A DNA stretch of 64,000 nt. Origin: a virus. The stretch spans positions 62,001 through 126,000 of IMG/VR virus record IMGVR_UViG_3300020419_000006; one strand, given 5' to 3'. The position numbers and the translations under genes were made by a program. The notes beneath the pieces were generated by a model that was not told where the DNA came from, did not search any database, and saw only the letters and a list, made by a program, of their open reading frames with translations. Position 1 is the stretch's first letter. Every line of letters starts with the position of its first letter. Below are positions 28,961-37,478 of the stretch, piece by piece.

Positions 28961-30595
28961 ATGGCAGAGTTATTCGGTTTCTCGTTTAAGAAGCAAAAGA
29001 TTAAGGAGCGTGCCCCGTCTCCTATCCAACCTTCTAGCGAGGACGGAGCTACTAGTTATATTGCAGGAGGTTACTATGGTCAATATCTTGACCTAGACGG
29101 TAACTTCAAAACTGAATATGACATGGTGAAGAAGTATCGGGAAATGGCGATGCATCCAGAAGTGGATTCCGCCATCGAAGATATTATACATGAAGCAATA
29201 GTTGCTGATCAAAATGATAGTCCTGTAGAAGTTAACCTTGATAACCTTGAGGTTAGTGATTCTGTAAAAGGAATGATACGTGACGAGTTCGATTATATTA
29301 AAAACTTATTTGGATTTGATGGCAAAGCCCATGAGATGTTCCGCAGATGGTACATTGATGGGCGTTTGTACTATCATAAGGTCATTGATTTAGATGCACC
29401 ACAAGACGGTATTAAAGAAGTCAGATATATTGATCCATCAAAGATTAAGAAAGTAAGACAGATAACAAAACCCAAGACAGCAGATGAATTTATGAAGTAT
29501 GACTTCGGATCATCTGAGGAATATTTCATATACAATCCAAAAGGATTGAACAATACTTCCGCGAATAGTGGTATCAAGATTGCCAAAGATGCTATCACTT
29601 ACGTGACAAGTGGTATCATGGACACCAATAGAAATATTGTATTGTCCTATTTGCACAAAGGAATTAAAGTACTCAATCAACTTAGAATGATCGAGGACAG
29701 TCTAGTTATATACAGAATATCAAGAGCACCAGAGCGTAGAATATTTTATATTGACGTAGGTAACCTACCTAAAGTTAAGGCAGAACAATACTTACGTGAA
29801 GTTATGGGAAGGTATCGTAACAAATTAGTATACGATGCTGCCACTGGAGAGATCAGAGACGACAGAAAATACATGTCAATGATGGAAGATTTCTGGTTAC
29901 CACGTAGAGAAGGGGGTAGAGGTACTGAAATTACTACACTTCCTGGTGGTCAGAACCTTGGAGAGCTTACAGACGTGCAATATTTCCAAACAAAACTTTA
30001 CAAAGCGTTAAATGTTCCAGCTGGTCGTTTGGAATCAGGGCAAGCATTTAACATTGGAAGGTCATCTGAGATCACTAGAGATGAATTGAAGTTCACTAAG
30101 TTTGTGGGTAAACTCCGCAAGAAGTTTAGTGATATCTTTAATGATACTCTAAAGACCCAGTTAATCCTGAAGAGTGTCATCACTCCTGAAGACTGGGATG
30201 AGATGAAGGAGCATATCCAGTATGACTATCTCTATGATAATCATTTCACGGAGCTAAAGAACCTAGAGATGATGACAGAGCAACTCAATGTCATTGGTCT
30301 TATGGATCCTTATGTTGGTAAGTACTTCTCTATAGATTATATTCGTCAGAATGTTCTTGGTCAAACCGAGAGACAAATTGAAGACATGGATCTTCAGATC
30401 GCAGATGATATAGAATCAGGTAGAGCAATCAATCCAACAGATCTAGTATCTGCAGATCAACAGCAGTTAGATGCAGAGACTGATAATATAGAGCTCGATC
30501 AGGAAGTTAAGAAAGCTCAAATTGCTAGTCAAAAATCAAAAGCCGCGGCCGATCAACAGAAATCTGTTGCTCCAAAACCTAAAGCTGATAAATAA
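28961..30595 (+). CDS. 20: Portal vertex protein gp20
   Basis: 544 residues (T4 524). Signatures of the T4-like portal include YREMAMHPEVDSAIEDIIHEA, RWYIDGRLYYHKVID, IYRISRAPERRIFYIDVGNL and LPGGQNLGELTDVQYF. It forms the dodecameric ring through which DNA passes and which seeds head assembly. The C-terminus is a disordered Gln/Lys-rich tail. It is the marker gene often used for cyanomyovirus surveys. Confidence 0.95.
   Translation: MAELFGFSFKKQKIKERAPSPIQPSSEDGATSYIAGGYYGQYLDLDGNFKTEYDMVKKYREMAMHPEVDSAIEDIIHEAIVADQNDSPVEVNLDNLEVSDSVKGMIRDEFDYIKNLFGFDGKAHEMFRRWYIDGRLYYHKVIDLDAPQDGIKEVRYIDPSKIKKVRQITKPKTADEFMKYDFGSSEEYFIYNPKGLNNTSANSGIKIAKDAITYVTSGIMDTNRNIVLSYLHKGIKVLNQLRMIEDSLVIYRISRAPERRIFYIDVGNLPKVKAEQYLREVMGRYRNKLVYDAATGEIRDDRKYMSMMEDFWLPRREGGRGTEITTLPGGQNLGELTDVQYFQTKLYKALNVPAGRLESGQAFNIGRSSEITRDELKFTKFVGKLRKKFSDIFNDTLKTQLILKSVITPEDWDEMKEHIQYDYLYDNHFTELKNLEMMTEQLNVIGLMDPYVGKYFSIDYIRQNVLGQTERQIEDMDLQIADDIESGRAINPTDLVSADQQQLDAETDNIELDQEVKKAQIASQKSKAAADQQKSVAPKPKADK
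30587..30594 (+). promoter_or_regulatory. Possible late-promoter motif GATAAATA
   Basis: GATAAATA overlaps the end of gp20 (Asp-Lys-stop), 21 bases before the next ATG. The motif is explained by the coding sequence, so promoter activity is uncertain. Confidence 0.35.
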
Positions 30596-30615
30596 ATTAC
30601 AGACAACGTTACATT

Positions 30616-30906
30616 ATGGCAACACAAGAACGAGAAATCGTTGATTTACTTTGGGACAATGATAGGGCAGATGCCTTAGACAAACTCAAAGATATGCTAC
30701 AAGTGAAAGCTGCTGCTGCAGTGGACACAAGTAAATTGGACATTGCGAACAAAATGTTTCCGCACGTCCCTGATGATGGCAAACCAACTGGATTACCTCC
30801 AGAGGGAGAAGCATCAGAAGATGAAACTGCGGAAGTAATCAACCGCAATGCTGAAAACGAATCAGAGGAAAACGATGATGAGACTGATAACGGAACAGAA
30901 CAATGA
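30616..30906 (+). CDS. Small acidic protein at the gp67/gp68 position
   Basis: 96 residues: an N-terminal helix (EIVDLLWDNDRADALDKLKD), an Ala-rich middle, and a very acidic, disordered C-terminus rich in Glu, Asn and Asp. In T4 the genes between portal and protease encode small prohead-core proteins (gp67, gp68). Position and composition fit such a core component, but I see no sequence match. It overlaps gp21. Confidence 0.6.
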   Translation: MATQEREIVDLLWDNDRADALDKLKDMLQVKAAAAVDTSKLDIANKMFPHVPDDGKPTGLPPEGEASEDETAEVINRNAENESEENDDETDNGTEQ

Positions 30907-31525
30907 TATAGAAGTTCTTACCGAAGACAAAGACGGTAAGAAGTCAACTTATATCAAAGGTATCTTCCTACAGACTGAGATCACCAACCGTAATGGTAGA
31001 ATGTACAAGTTCGATACCATGAACCGTGAGGTGGGAAAGTACAACGAAGAGTTCATCCAACGCGGGAGAGCACTTGGTGAGTTAGGTCATCCAGAAGGTC
31101 CTACCGTTAACTTAGATCGTGTTTCACACAAGATCGTTGAACTTTACCCTGAAGGTAGAAACTTCATAGGTAAGGCAAAGTTGTTAGAAACCCCTATGGG
31201 TAAGATCGCAAAGAACTTGCTTGAGGAAGGGGTACAACTCGGTGTTTCTTCACGCGGGTTAGGTTCTCTTAAAAAAGAGGGCACAACCAGTATAGTCGCC
31301 GATGACTTCATTCTTTCTACTGCTGCTGATATAGTAGCAGACCCCTCCGCACCTGATGCTTTTGTTGAAGGTATTATGGAAGGTAAAGAATGGGCTTTAG
31401 TCGATGGTAAGATTAAAGAAGCACAAATCGAGGCTATCAAGGCATCCCTTGATAATGCACCCTCACCCCAAGAACTTGCTGAGAGGAAGGTCGCCGCGTT
31501 CGACGCATTTCTCAGAAGTTTGTGA
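30875..31525 (+). CDS. 21: Prohead core protease gp21
   Basis: 216 residues from ATG 30875, chosen because AGAGG lies six bases upstream; ATG 30848 and 30878 are alternatives. Conserved features are IKGIFLQTEITNRNGRMY, the His of GELGHP and the nucleophile Ser of GVSSRGLGSL, followed by PSAPDAFV. This serine protease cleaves scaffold and capsid proteins after a Leu/Ile-x-Glu motif before DNA packaging. A matching LTE site is present in gp23. Confidence 0.92.
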   Translation: MMRLITEQNNDIEVLTEDKDGKKSTYIKGIFLQTEITNRNGRMYKFDTMNREVGKYNEEFIQRGRALGELGHPEGPTVNLDRVSHKIVELYPEGRNFIGKAKLLETPMGKIAKNLLEEGVQLGVSSRGLGSLKKEGTTSIVADDFILSTAADIVADPSAPDAFVEGIMEGKEWALVDGKIKEAQIEAIKASLDNAPSPQELAERKVAAFDAFLRSL

Positions 31526-31527
31526 TT

Positions 31528-31535
31528 TATAAATA
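31528..31535 (+). promoter_or_regulatory. Late promoter motif TATAAATA
   Basis: Perfect T4-type late core TATAAATA just after the gp21 stop, 47 bases before gp22; AGGAG at 31570-31574 serves gp22. This is the best late promoter in the window and stands before scaffold and capsid genes needed in large amounts. Confidence 0.75.
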
Positions 31536-31582
31536 AATTATAGATTTATACACTAGTTTAAAATCCCGTAGGAGTACAAGTA

Positions 31583-32641
31583 ATGTCTACTATTGATGAA
31601 AAATTCCAAAAGGTGATCGCTGACAAGAAAGCATCTCCTGAAGGAACTATTAAGGAAGACGCAGCAGTTGGCGACGCAGCCATCAAAAAAGGTGCGGTTC
31701 CAGCACAACAATCTGACCTTAAGAACGATGCTATTGAAGTAGGCGGTTCTACAAAGGAGAAACCAGAAGGACCTGACAACGTAGGTGCGAAAGCAGCTGC
31801 TCCTGTGGGTGCTACAAAAGATTCTACACTCAAGACGAAGCCAAGTGGAGCTTCATCAGCAATGCCTGGTGGACTTTCTGCTAAGATCTTTGATGATGTA
31901 GAGAAAGAAGGAGAGACAATCTCCGAAGAAGGAGTCAACGAAGACATCAAGGCAATACTGTCTGGTGCGGATCTTGACGAAGAATTCACTAAGAAAGCAA
32001 CAACTGTATTTGAAGCTGCTGTATCTGCAAAGGTATCAGACAAAGTTGAAGCACTTAAGGAAACTGCAGAACGCAGGATTGGCGAAGAACTCGAAGGAAT
32101 TAAAGAGGAATTTGCTGGTCGTATAGAGAATTTCCTCTCATATGCTTGTGAAGAGTGGATGACTGAGAACGAACTTGCTATCGAAGCAGGTCTACGTGCT
32201 GAAGTCACCGAAGCATTTATGGGTGGATTAAAGAATTTGTTCATTGAAAGCAACATCAATCTTCCAGACGAGAGTCTAGATGCGGTTGCAGACATGAGCA
32301 ATAAATTAGATGAAATGGAGACCCGACTCAACGATCAAGTTGAGAAAAACATTGGACTGCATGAGAAGGTAGCAACCTACAGAAAGAATGAGATTTTGAC
32401 AGAACTATCCAGAGGACTTGCAGAAGTTCAGAAGGATAAGTTTACCTCTCTAGCTGAAGCAGTCGAATTCAAAAACGAAGAGTCGTATCGTGAAAAGCTT
32501 GGACAAATCAAAGAGAGTTACTTCGGAGCGAAAGCACCTGAGGTAGCAGAAGAAATCTCTTCTGAAGAACCCAAAGCTAAAGTTGAAGCCATTAGCGAAA
32601 GCATGTCTTCGTATGTCGAACAGCTAGCTAAAAGGCTATAA
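31583..32641 (+). CDS. 22: Prohead scaffold protein gp22
   Basis: 352 residues, highly charged and helical, with Ala/Lys/Glu-rich coiled segments and almost no aromatic core. The N-terminal part is disordered (Gly/Pro/Lys-rich). The second half (DKVEALKETAERRIGEEL ... CEEWMTENELAIEAGLRAEV) has the gp22 core signature. It forms the internal scaffold on which gp23 assembles and is degraded by gp21. Position between gp21 and gp23 is canonical. Confidence 0.9.
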   Translation: MSTIDEKFQKVIADKKASPEGTIKEDAAVGDAAIKKGAVPAQQSDLKNDAIEVGGSTKEKPEGPDNVGAKAAAPVGATKDSTLKTKPSGASSAMPGGLSAKIFDDVEKEGETISEEGVNEDIKAILSGADLDEEFTKKATTVFEAAVSAKVSDKVEALKETAERRIGEELEGIKEEFAGRIENFLSYACEEWMTENELAIEAGLRAEVTEAFMGGLKNLFIESNINLPDESLDAVADMSNKLDEMETRLNDQVEKNIGLHEKVATYRKNEILTELSRGLAEVQKDKFTSLAEAVEFKNEESYREKLGQIKESYFGAKAPEVAEEISSEEPKAKVEAISESMSSYVEQLAKRL

Positions 32642-32680
32642 CGACTGTAAACACTAACTCAAGAACGGAGTAAATCTAGC

Positions 32681-34051
32681 ATGTTTAATGCAGAAAATCT
32701 CCAAGAGAAGTGGGCACCAGTACTTAACCATGATGGTCTTCCTGAAATCAAGGACAACTATCGTAAGTCTGTTACCGCAATTCTCTTGGAAAACCAAGAG
32801 CGTGCTCTACAAGAAGAGCGTAACGTTCTAACAGAGGCACCAACAAACGTTGGTCCTATCAACACACAGACAACTGGAGCAGGTGCTGTATATGGTTTCG
32901 ACCCTATACTTATCAGCTTAATCCGTCGTGCTATGCCTAAGCTTATTGCTTATGACATCGCAGGCGTACAACCTATGTCTGGTCCTACTGGTCTTATCTT
33001 CGCGATGAGAAGTAGATATACAAATCAAACTGGTAACGAAGCATTCTTCGATGAGCCAGATGCACAGTTCTCTGGTACTAAAGGTGGAACTCCTCCTACA
33101 GCTACTACTGAGAAGAACCCAGGTCTTATCAACGACGCTTCTGGTGGTGGTACAACTGCTACTAACTATGACCTTGCTTCAAGCAAGTTCGGTACAAGCG
33201 ATCTAGAAGGACTAGGAGATGGTCAAGCATCTAACGCATTCATGGAAATGGCGTTTAGCATCGACAGAATTGCTGTTGAAGCTAAAGGTAGAGCGTTAAG
33301 AGCAGACTACTCAGTTGAACTAGCACAAGACTTGAAAGCAATCCACGGATTAGATGCCGAGTCTGAACTAGCAAACATTCTTTCAACAGAGATACTTGCT
33401 GAAATCAACCGTGAGGTTGTTCGTACTGTATACAGGGGTGCAAAACCTGGTGCTCAAGCAAACGTAGCTAACGCTGGTGTGTTTGACTTAGACGTAGACA
33501 GTAATGGTAGATGGTCAGTTGAGAAATTCAAGGGACTATTATTCCAGATCGAAAGAGATGCCAACGCAATCGCACAGGAAACTCGTAGAGGGAAGGGTAA
33601 CATCATCATCACTAGTGCTGATGTAGCTTCTGCTCTTGCTATGAGTGGTGTTCTTGATTACGATTCAGGTATCAATGGTGCTGTTGGTGGTATCGGCGAA
33701 GTCGATGACACAGGTAACACTTTCGTTGGTACATTGAACGGACGTTTCAAAGTATACATCGACCCTTATTCAGCTAACGTTAGTTCTGATCAGTACTACG
33801 TTGTTGGATACAAAGGTTCTAATGCATACGATGCAGGACTATTCTACTGTCCTTACGTTCCTCTCCAAATGTACAGAGCGATCGGTCAGGATTCATTCCA
33901 ACCACGTATCGGGTTTAAGACTCGTTACGGAATGGTTCTTAACCCATTTGCTAAGGGACTCGCTGCTTTATCTGATTCAGATCCACAAGCTGCTGGTAAC
34001 TTAAACGCTAACGCTTACTACAGAAGAGTAAAGGTTGCAAACCTAATGTAA
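32681..34051 (+). CDS. 23: Major capsid protein gp23
   Basis: 456 residues (T4 521). It begins with ENLQEKWAPVLNHDGLPEIKD and has a likely gp21 cleavage point after E52 in LTE-APTN, giving a mature protein of about 404 residues. Other conserved blocks are LIRRAMPKLIAYDIAGVQPM, GPTGLIFAMRSRY and RIGFKTRYGMVLNPF. A HK97-fold shell protein. Strong terminator directly downstream. Confidence 0.96.
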   Translation: MFNAENLQEKWAPVLNHDGLPEIKDNYRKSVTAILLENQERALQEERNVLTEAPTNVGPINTQTTGAGAVYGFDPILISLIRRAMPKLIAYDIAGVQPMSGPTGLIFAMRSRYTNQTGNEAFFDEPDAQFSGTKGGTPPTATTEKNPGLINDASGGGTTATNYDLASSKFGTSDLEGLGDGQASNAFMEMAFSIDRIAVEAKGRALRADYSVELAQDLKAIHGLDAESELANILSTEILAEINREVVRTVYRGAKPGAQANVANAGVFDLDVDSNGRWSVEKFKGLLFQIERDANAIAQETRRGKGNIIITSADVASALAMSGVLDYDSGINGAVGGIGEVDDTGNTFVGTLNGRFKVYIDPYSANVSSDQYYVVGYKGSNAYDAGLFYCPYVPLQMYRAIGQDSFQPRIGFKTRYGMVLNPFAKGLAALSDSDPQAAGNLNANAYYRRVKVANLM

Positions 34052-34074
34052 ACTTCGTGTTACATACACCTCAG

Positions 34075-34100
34075 AGAGACCCTAAGGGGTCTCTTTTTTT
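34075..34100 (+). terminator. Intrinsic terminator after gp23
   Basis: AGAGACCC pairs perfectly with GGGTCTCT around a TAAG loop, followed by seven T. It lies 23 bases after the gp23 stop and ends the major late unit. Confidence 0.9.
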
Positions 34101-34146
34101 GTCTAGGTATAAACTCGTAGGCATTTCTTTTTGTTAAATTGTAACC

Positions 34147-34153
34147 GTAAATA
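34147..34153 (+). promoter_or_regulatory. Weak late-promoter-like motif GTAAATA
   Basis: GTAAATA stands 46 bases before the 54-residue ORF, with one mismatch to CTAAATA. It is the only candidate promoter I see between the gp23 terminator and that ORF. Confidence 0.3.
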
Positions 34154-34199
34154 CAGTGTGGATTTGCATACATAATAGTAGACTTAGCGAGGAACATTA

Positions 34200-34364
34200 A
34201 TGCACAATCTAGTAAGTAAAAATCAATTGAGTGGTTGGAGTGTAAGTGTCGATAACAACAGTAATAAAGAATTAAACCAGATCGACGATTACTTTGACTG
34301 CCTAATAGAGTGTACAGACTTACCGAATTCGTGTCGAAGAATATGCAAAGTCATGTTGGAGTAA
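34200..34364 (+). CDS. 54-residue four-cysteine protein
   Basis: The ATG at 34200 has a GAGG site seven bases upstream. The first half is polar (SGWSVSVDNNSNKELNQ). The second half carries C-x3-C-x6-C-x3-C within DCLIECTDLPNSCRRICKV, a pair of CxxxC motifs that would put four cysteines on two adjacent helix faces, suited to a metal site or two disulfides. It is isolated between two intrinsic terminators right after gp23, so it is its own transcription unit. Similar small CxxxC proteins occur in marine cyanobacteria and their phages as I recall, function unknown. Confidence 0.65.
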   Translation: MHNLVSKNQLSGWSVSVDNNSNKELNQIDDYFDCLIECTDLPNSCRRICKVMLE

Positions 34365-34390
34365 CCCCATGCACTAAAAACTTAATTGAA

Positions 34391-34420
34391 AGGGGTCTAA
34401 ATAATTAGACCTCTTTTTTT
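34391..34420 (+). terminator. Intrinsic terminator with late-promoter motif in its loop region
   Basis: AGGGGTCTAA pairs with TTAGACCTCT (one G.U) around ATAA, followed by seven T. It ends the 54-residue ORF unit. The left arm plus loop reads CTAAATA (34397-34403). Confidence 0.88.
34397..34403 (+). promoter_or_regulatory. Late-promoter motif CTAAATA inside the terminator
   Basis: Transcription starting about seven bases downstream would begin near 34410, leaving some 15 bases before the cupin ATG at 34425 and no Shine-Dalgarno sequence. Confidence 0.4.
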
Positions 34421-34424
34421 ATGC

Positions 34425-35030
34425 ATGGATGCCATCACAGGTTTCGTTGATGAGTATTTGAATACGTTCGATCCTCGCGAGATAGCTAAACCAGAAGGTT
34501 GGAATAGAAATTTCTTTGGTGTACCTAACTTTCATAGGAAGGTTATGTACAAGGAAGGACAGTACCAAGTTGAATGCTTAAACTGGCCACCACATGCTAT
34601 CATACCTGAGCATAGACACCCAGATATAGATTCGTATGAAGTGTACATACGTGGTAAGATAAGTTTTAGTCATGGTGGGTATTGGATAGACAGTCACCCA
34701 GAGCAAGAGAAGATATGTAAGATGCGATCTGATTTCTTTACCCTCAAGGTATACCATGATGATATACATGGTGCATTCATGGGTGATGGTAGATCTATAT
34801 TCATGTCAGTACAGCACTGGCAGAACGGTGTCACACCTAGTACAGTGGGTGAGAACTATGTCGGTGAGTATAACATTGATGATGTAGAAGGGCAGAGTAG
34901 CAGAGGTAAGAACGCTGAGTTGTCATGGATAGATGCTGCACATAACGAAACTAACAAACCAGACTTTAAAGATTTTCGATTTCAAATCCACGATAAGATC
35001 AGAGATCCAGACGTTTTCTGGCTTGGATAA
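34425..35030 (+). CDS. Cupin-fold protein
   Basis: 201 residues. The segment IIPEHRHPDIDSYEVYIRG fits cupin motif 1 (HxH...E...G) and HDDIHGAFMGDGRSIF can supply the later His of motif 2, so one metal-binding beta-barrel is likely. Such proteins act as dioxygenases, isomerases or sugar-binding sensors. The substrate cannot be told. The start follows the terminator T-run by four bases and lacks a ribosome site. It precedes gp3. Confidence 0.65.
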   Translation: MDAITGFVDEYLNTFDPREIAKPEGWNRNFFGVPNFHRKVMYKEGQYQVECLNWPPHAIIPEHRHPDIDSYEVYIRGKISFSHGGYWIDSHPEQEKICKMRSDFFTLKVYHDDIHGAFMGDGRSIFMSVQHWQNGVTPSTVGENYVGEYNIDDVEGQSSRGKNAELSWIDAAHNETNKPDFKDFRFQIHDKIRDPDVFWLG

Positions 35031-35034
35031 ATAC
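35027..35034 (+). promoter_or_regulatory. Possible late-promoter motif GATAAATA
   Basis: Overlaps the TAA stop of the cupin gene and stands 22 bases before the gp3 ATG. Coding constraint explains part of the motif. Confidence 0.4.
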
Positions 35035-35056
35035 TACTGGAGACCTGCGTGAACTA

Positions 35057-35608
35057 ATGGAACCAAATCTTTTTTCTCCCTCTAATCAAAATTTTCTATC
35101 ACCAATAGGTTTTAAATTTATTATTGGTAGGACACCTAACGTAGACTATTTTTGTCAGTCTGCTGCTGTACCTCAAGTAGAGATAGGTGTAAGGGAGATA
35201 TCAACACCAGTCAAAGACTACTCACTACCTGGCGATAAGATGACCTTTGGTGATCTAAACCTCAGGTTCTTAGTCAATGAAGACTTGGACAATTACTATG
35301 AAATCTACAAGTGGCTTAAGGGTCTTACTAACCCTTTACATCAAAAGAATTTTCAGAAGTACCTTGCTAGTGTAGACGAGAAGGGTAGACCTGAGGAGTT
35401 CGATAAGATGATGAGTGATGCTCGTTTACTTATTTTAAACAGCAACTACCAAAGCATCTCTACCGTAAACTTCTTTAACATCTTCCCAACATCGTTGACA
35501 ACACTAGAGTTTGACTCATCAGCAACTGATGTCAACTACCTCACGGCCGACGTTAATTTCAAGTATACTCTGTATGAGATAACGGATAAGAATAATAATA
35601 AAGTATGA
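35057..35608 (+). CDS. 3: Tail completion protein gp3
   Basis: 183 residues (T4 176). The pattern GFKFIIGRTPNVDYFC, then MTFGDLNLRFLVNEDLDNYYEIYKWL and a C-terminal VNFFNIFPTSLTTLEFDSS, corresponds to gp3, which has a tube-like fold and caps the end of the tail tube. Location after gp23 and before uvsY/uvsW is the usual one in cyanomyoviruses. A tube-initiator (gp54-like) role is a less likely alternative. Confidence 0.78.
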   Translation: MEPNLFSPSNQNFLSPIGFKFIIGRTPNVDYFCQSAAVPQVEIGVREISTPVKDYSLPGDKMTFGDLNLRFLVNEDLDNYYEIYKWLKGLTNPLHQKNFQKYLASVDEKGRPEEFDKMMSDARLLILNSNYQSISTVNFFNIFPTSLTTLEFDSSATDVNYLTADVNFKYTLYEITDKNNNKV

Positions 35609-36018
35609 ACCTAGACACTTTGAATGACATGTGGGAGAAGGACTCACAACTAAATGATGAAAAATTAGATCATGACAGTTTAGCAATCCCCAAGTTACAT
35701 GCTAAATATTTAAGACTTTACAACTCCTTTAATACCTTAAAGGATCAACAGGAGATGGAAGTCAAACGCACCTATAAGAATAGGTGGGAGTACTATACTG
35801 GCAAAGCGGAGAAACCATTTCCTTTAAAACTCATCAAGACAGATGTCCCAATATATCTGGAAGCTGATGAAGTATACAATAAGTCCGTTCTTAAACTGAA
35901 GTACTATAACCAGATGGTTGAGGCATTGAAAGCTATTATGCAGGCGATCAATAACCGATCCTTCTATATTAAGAATGCGATAGAGTTCGCTAAGTTCCTG
36001 AAAGGTTATGAAATCTAA
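35605..36018 (+). CDS. uvsY: Recombination mediator UvsY
   Basis: 137 residues, the same length as T4 UvsY. It is helical, with conserved NRWEYYTGKA (T4 ARLDYYSGR) and a C-terminal segment KAIMQAINNRSFYIKNAIEF (T4 DAIKSRGFAIKHI). UvsY helps UvsX load on ssDNA covered by gp32. It overlaps gp3 by four bases and uvsW by 11, and the uvsW neighbour supports the call. Confidence 0.85.
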   Translation: MNLDTLNDMWEKDSQLNDEKLDHDSLAIPKLHAKYLRLYNSFNTLKDQQEMEVKRTYKNRWEYYTGKAEKPFPLKLIKTDVPIYLEADEVYNKSVLKLKYYNQMVEALKAIMQAINNRSFYIKNAIEFAKFLKGYEI

Positions 36019-37477
36019 TGTCTACATTCAGAAGAAGAACGAAGTATATCTTACTGTAGAGTGTGAACCTCATGTAGGTTACGAGCTAGCAGATCAGTTT
36101 ACTTTCGAGGTGCCTCAAGCCAAGTTCATGTCAGCGTACAAGAAAAGGTATTGGGATGGAAAAATCAAACTATTCTCCCCAGGTACAGGCGAGATTTATG
36201 TTGGCCTTCTCCCTTACATTACTTCGTTTTGCGAAGAGAAGGGGTATGAAGTTATCCATAGGGACAACGAATTTTATGGACTTCCATCAGAAGTGGATGA
36301 ATTCGTTACTCCCCAAGGAATAGGTGATTGGGTAAAGACCCTTAACCTACCACATAAGGTCAGAGACTACCAGTACAAGGGTATATACGAAGCACTACGT
36401 AACAAACGTAAGCTACTACTATCACCTACAGGCAGTGGTAAGTCTCTAATGATCTATGCTCTGTCTAGGTTCTGGGCAGCAAAGAATTTACAAACACTCA
36501 TAGTAGTTCCTACGACATCTCTGGTAGAGCAGATGTACAAAGACTTTGAGGACTATGGGTGGAATGCAAAGGAGCACTGCCATAAAGTATATGCAGGTAA
36601 TGATCCTAGGTCTGACAAAGACGTGATAATTACCACATGGCAGTCAGTATACAAGCTACCAAAAGTTTACTTTGAGAATTTTGGTGCTATAATAGGAGAT
36701 GAAGCACACCTGTTTAAGGCAAAATCCTTAACCAGTATCATGAATAAGCTCTATGATTGTAAGTATCGTGTAGGGTTTACTGGTACTTTAGATGGTACTG
36801 AGACAAATCGCTTGGTACTCGAAGGTGTATTTGGTAGTGTAGATAAGATAACTAAGACAGAAACCCTTATTAAAAAGGGTCATCTCTCTGAGTTTGAAAT
36901 CAAAGTACTCATCCTTAAGCATGATAAGAGGACTTTTGACACATACCAAGAGGAGATGGACTACCTCGTTGACCACCAAGGTCGCAGTAAGTTCATTCGC
37001 AACCTAGTTTGTGACCTGTCTGGTAACACTCTCGTCCTGTTCAACTACGTTGAACGGCATGGTATGCCCCTTTTTGATCTCATAAATAATAAGGTAGGAG
37101 AAGATCGCTTAGTCTTTTTAGTCCACGGTGGGGTCGATACAGAGGATAGAGAGAAGGCAAGAGGGATTGCTGAGACTACACATGATAGTATTATAGTGGC
37201 ATCGTATGGGACTTTTAGCACTGGGATTAATATTCGGAACTTACATAACGTTGTCTTTGCTTCGCCATCAAAATCGAAGATCAGGAACCTCCAGTCGATC
37301 GGTAGGGTCTTGAGAAAAGGAGACCACAAGACGAAAGCAGTTCTATACGACATAGCAGATGACATCTCAACTGCCACCCAAAGAAACTACACTTTAAATC
37401 ATTTAACAGAACGTGTTAAAATATATAATGAAGAAAATTTTAACTATGAATTCATTGATGTCCGAATCAGAGACTAA
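36008..37477 (+). CDS. uvsW: Helicase UvsW
   Basis: 489 residues (T4 503). Superfamily 2 helicase: Walker A SPTGSGKS (about 139-146), DEAH at about 231 (IIGDEAHLF), GFTGTLDG as motif III, and QSIGRVLRKG as motif VI. The N-terminal 100 residues form the DNA-binding region. It unwinds branched DNA and R-loops and drives the switch from origin- to recombination-primed replication. Confidence 0.93.
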   Translation: MKSNVYIQKKNEVYLTVECEPHVGYELADQFTFEVPQAKFMSAYKKRYWDGKIKLFSPGTGEIYVGLLPYITSFCEEKGYEVIHRDNEFYGLPSEVDEFVTPQGIGDWVKTLNLPHKVRDYQYKGIYEALRNKRKLLLSPTGSGKSLMIYALSRFWAAKNLQTLIVVPTTSLVEQMYKDFEDYGWNAKEHCHKVYAGNDPRSDKDVIITTWQSVYKLPKVYFENFGAIIGDEAHLFKAKSLTSIMNKLYDCKYRVGFTGTLDGTETNRLVLEGVFGSVDKITKTETLIKKGHLSEFEIKVLILKHDKRTFDTYQEEMDYLVDHQGRSKFIRNLVCDLSGNTLVLFNYVERHGMPLFDLINNKVGEDRLVFLVHGGVDTEDREKARGIAETTHDSIIVASYGTFSTGINIRNLHNVVFASPSKSKIRNLQSIGRVLRKGDHKTKAVLYDIADDISTATQRNYTLNHLTERVKIYNEENFNYEFIDVRIRD

Positions 37478-37478
37478 C

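Noticed and set aside
31558-32331. 257-codon open frame on the minus strand across gp22
   Set aside because: It is a mirror of the gp22 coding frame, rich in Ser/Ala/Leu as expected for antisense of Glu/Lys/Ala codons, and lacks a ribosome site or neighbours on that strand.
34101-34199. Possible tRNA or small RNA between the gp23 terminator and the 54-residue ORF
   Set aside because: No cloverleaf, no T-loop-like GTTCGA sequence and too short for a tRNA with flanks.
34421-34423. ATG at 34421 as start of the cupin gene
   Set aside because: It is out of frame with the cupin and does not open a useful frame.
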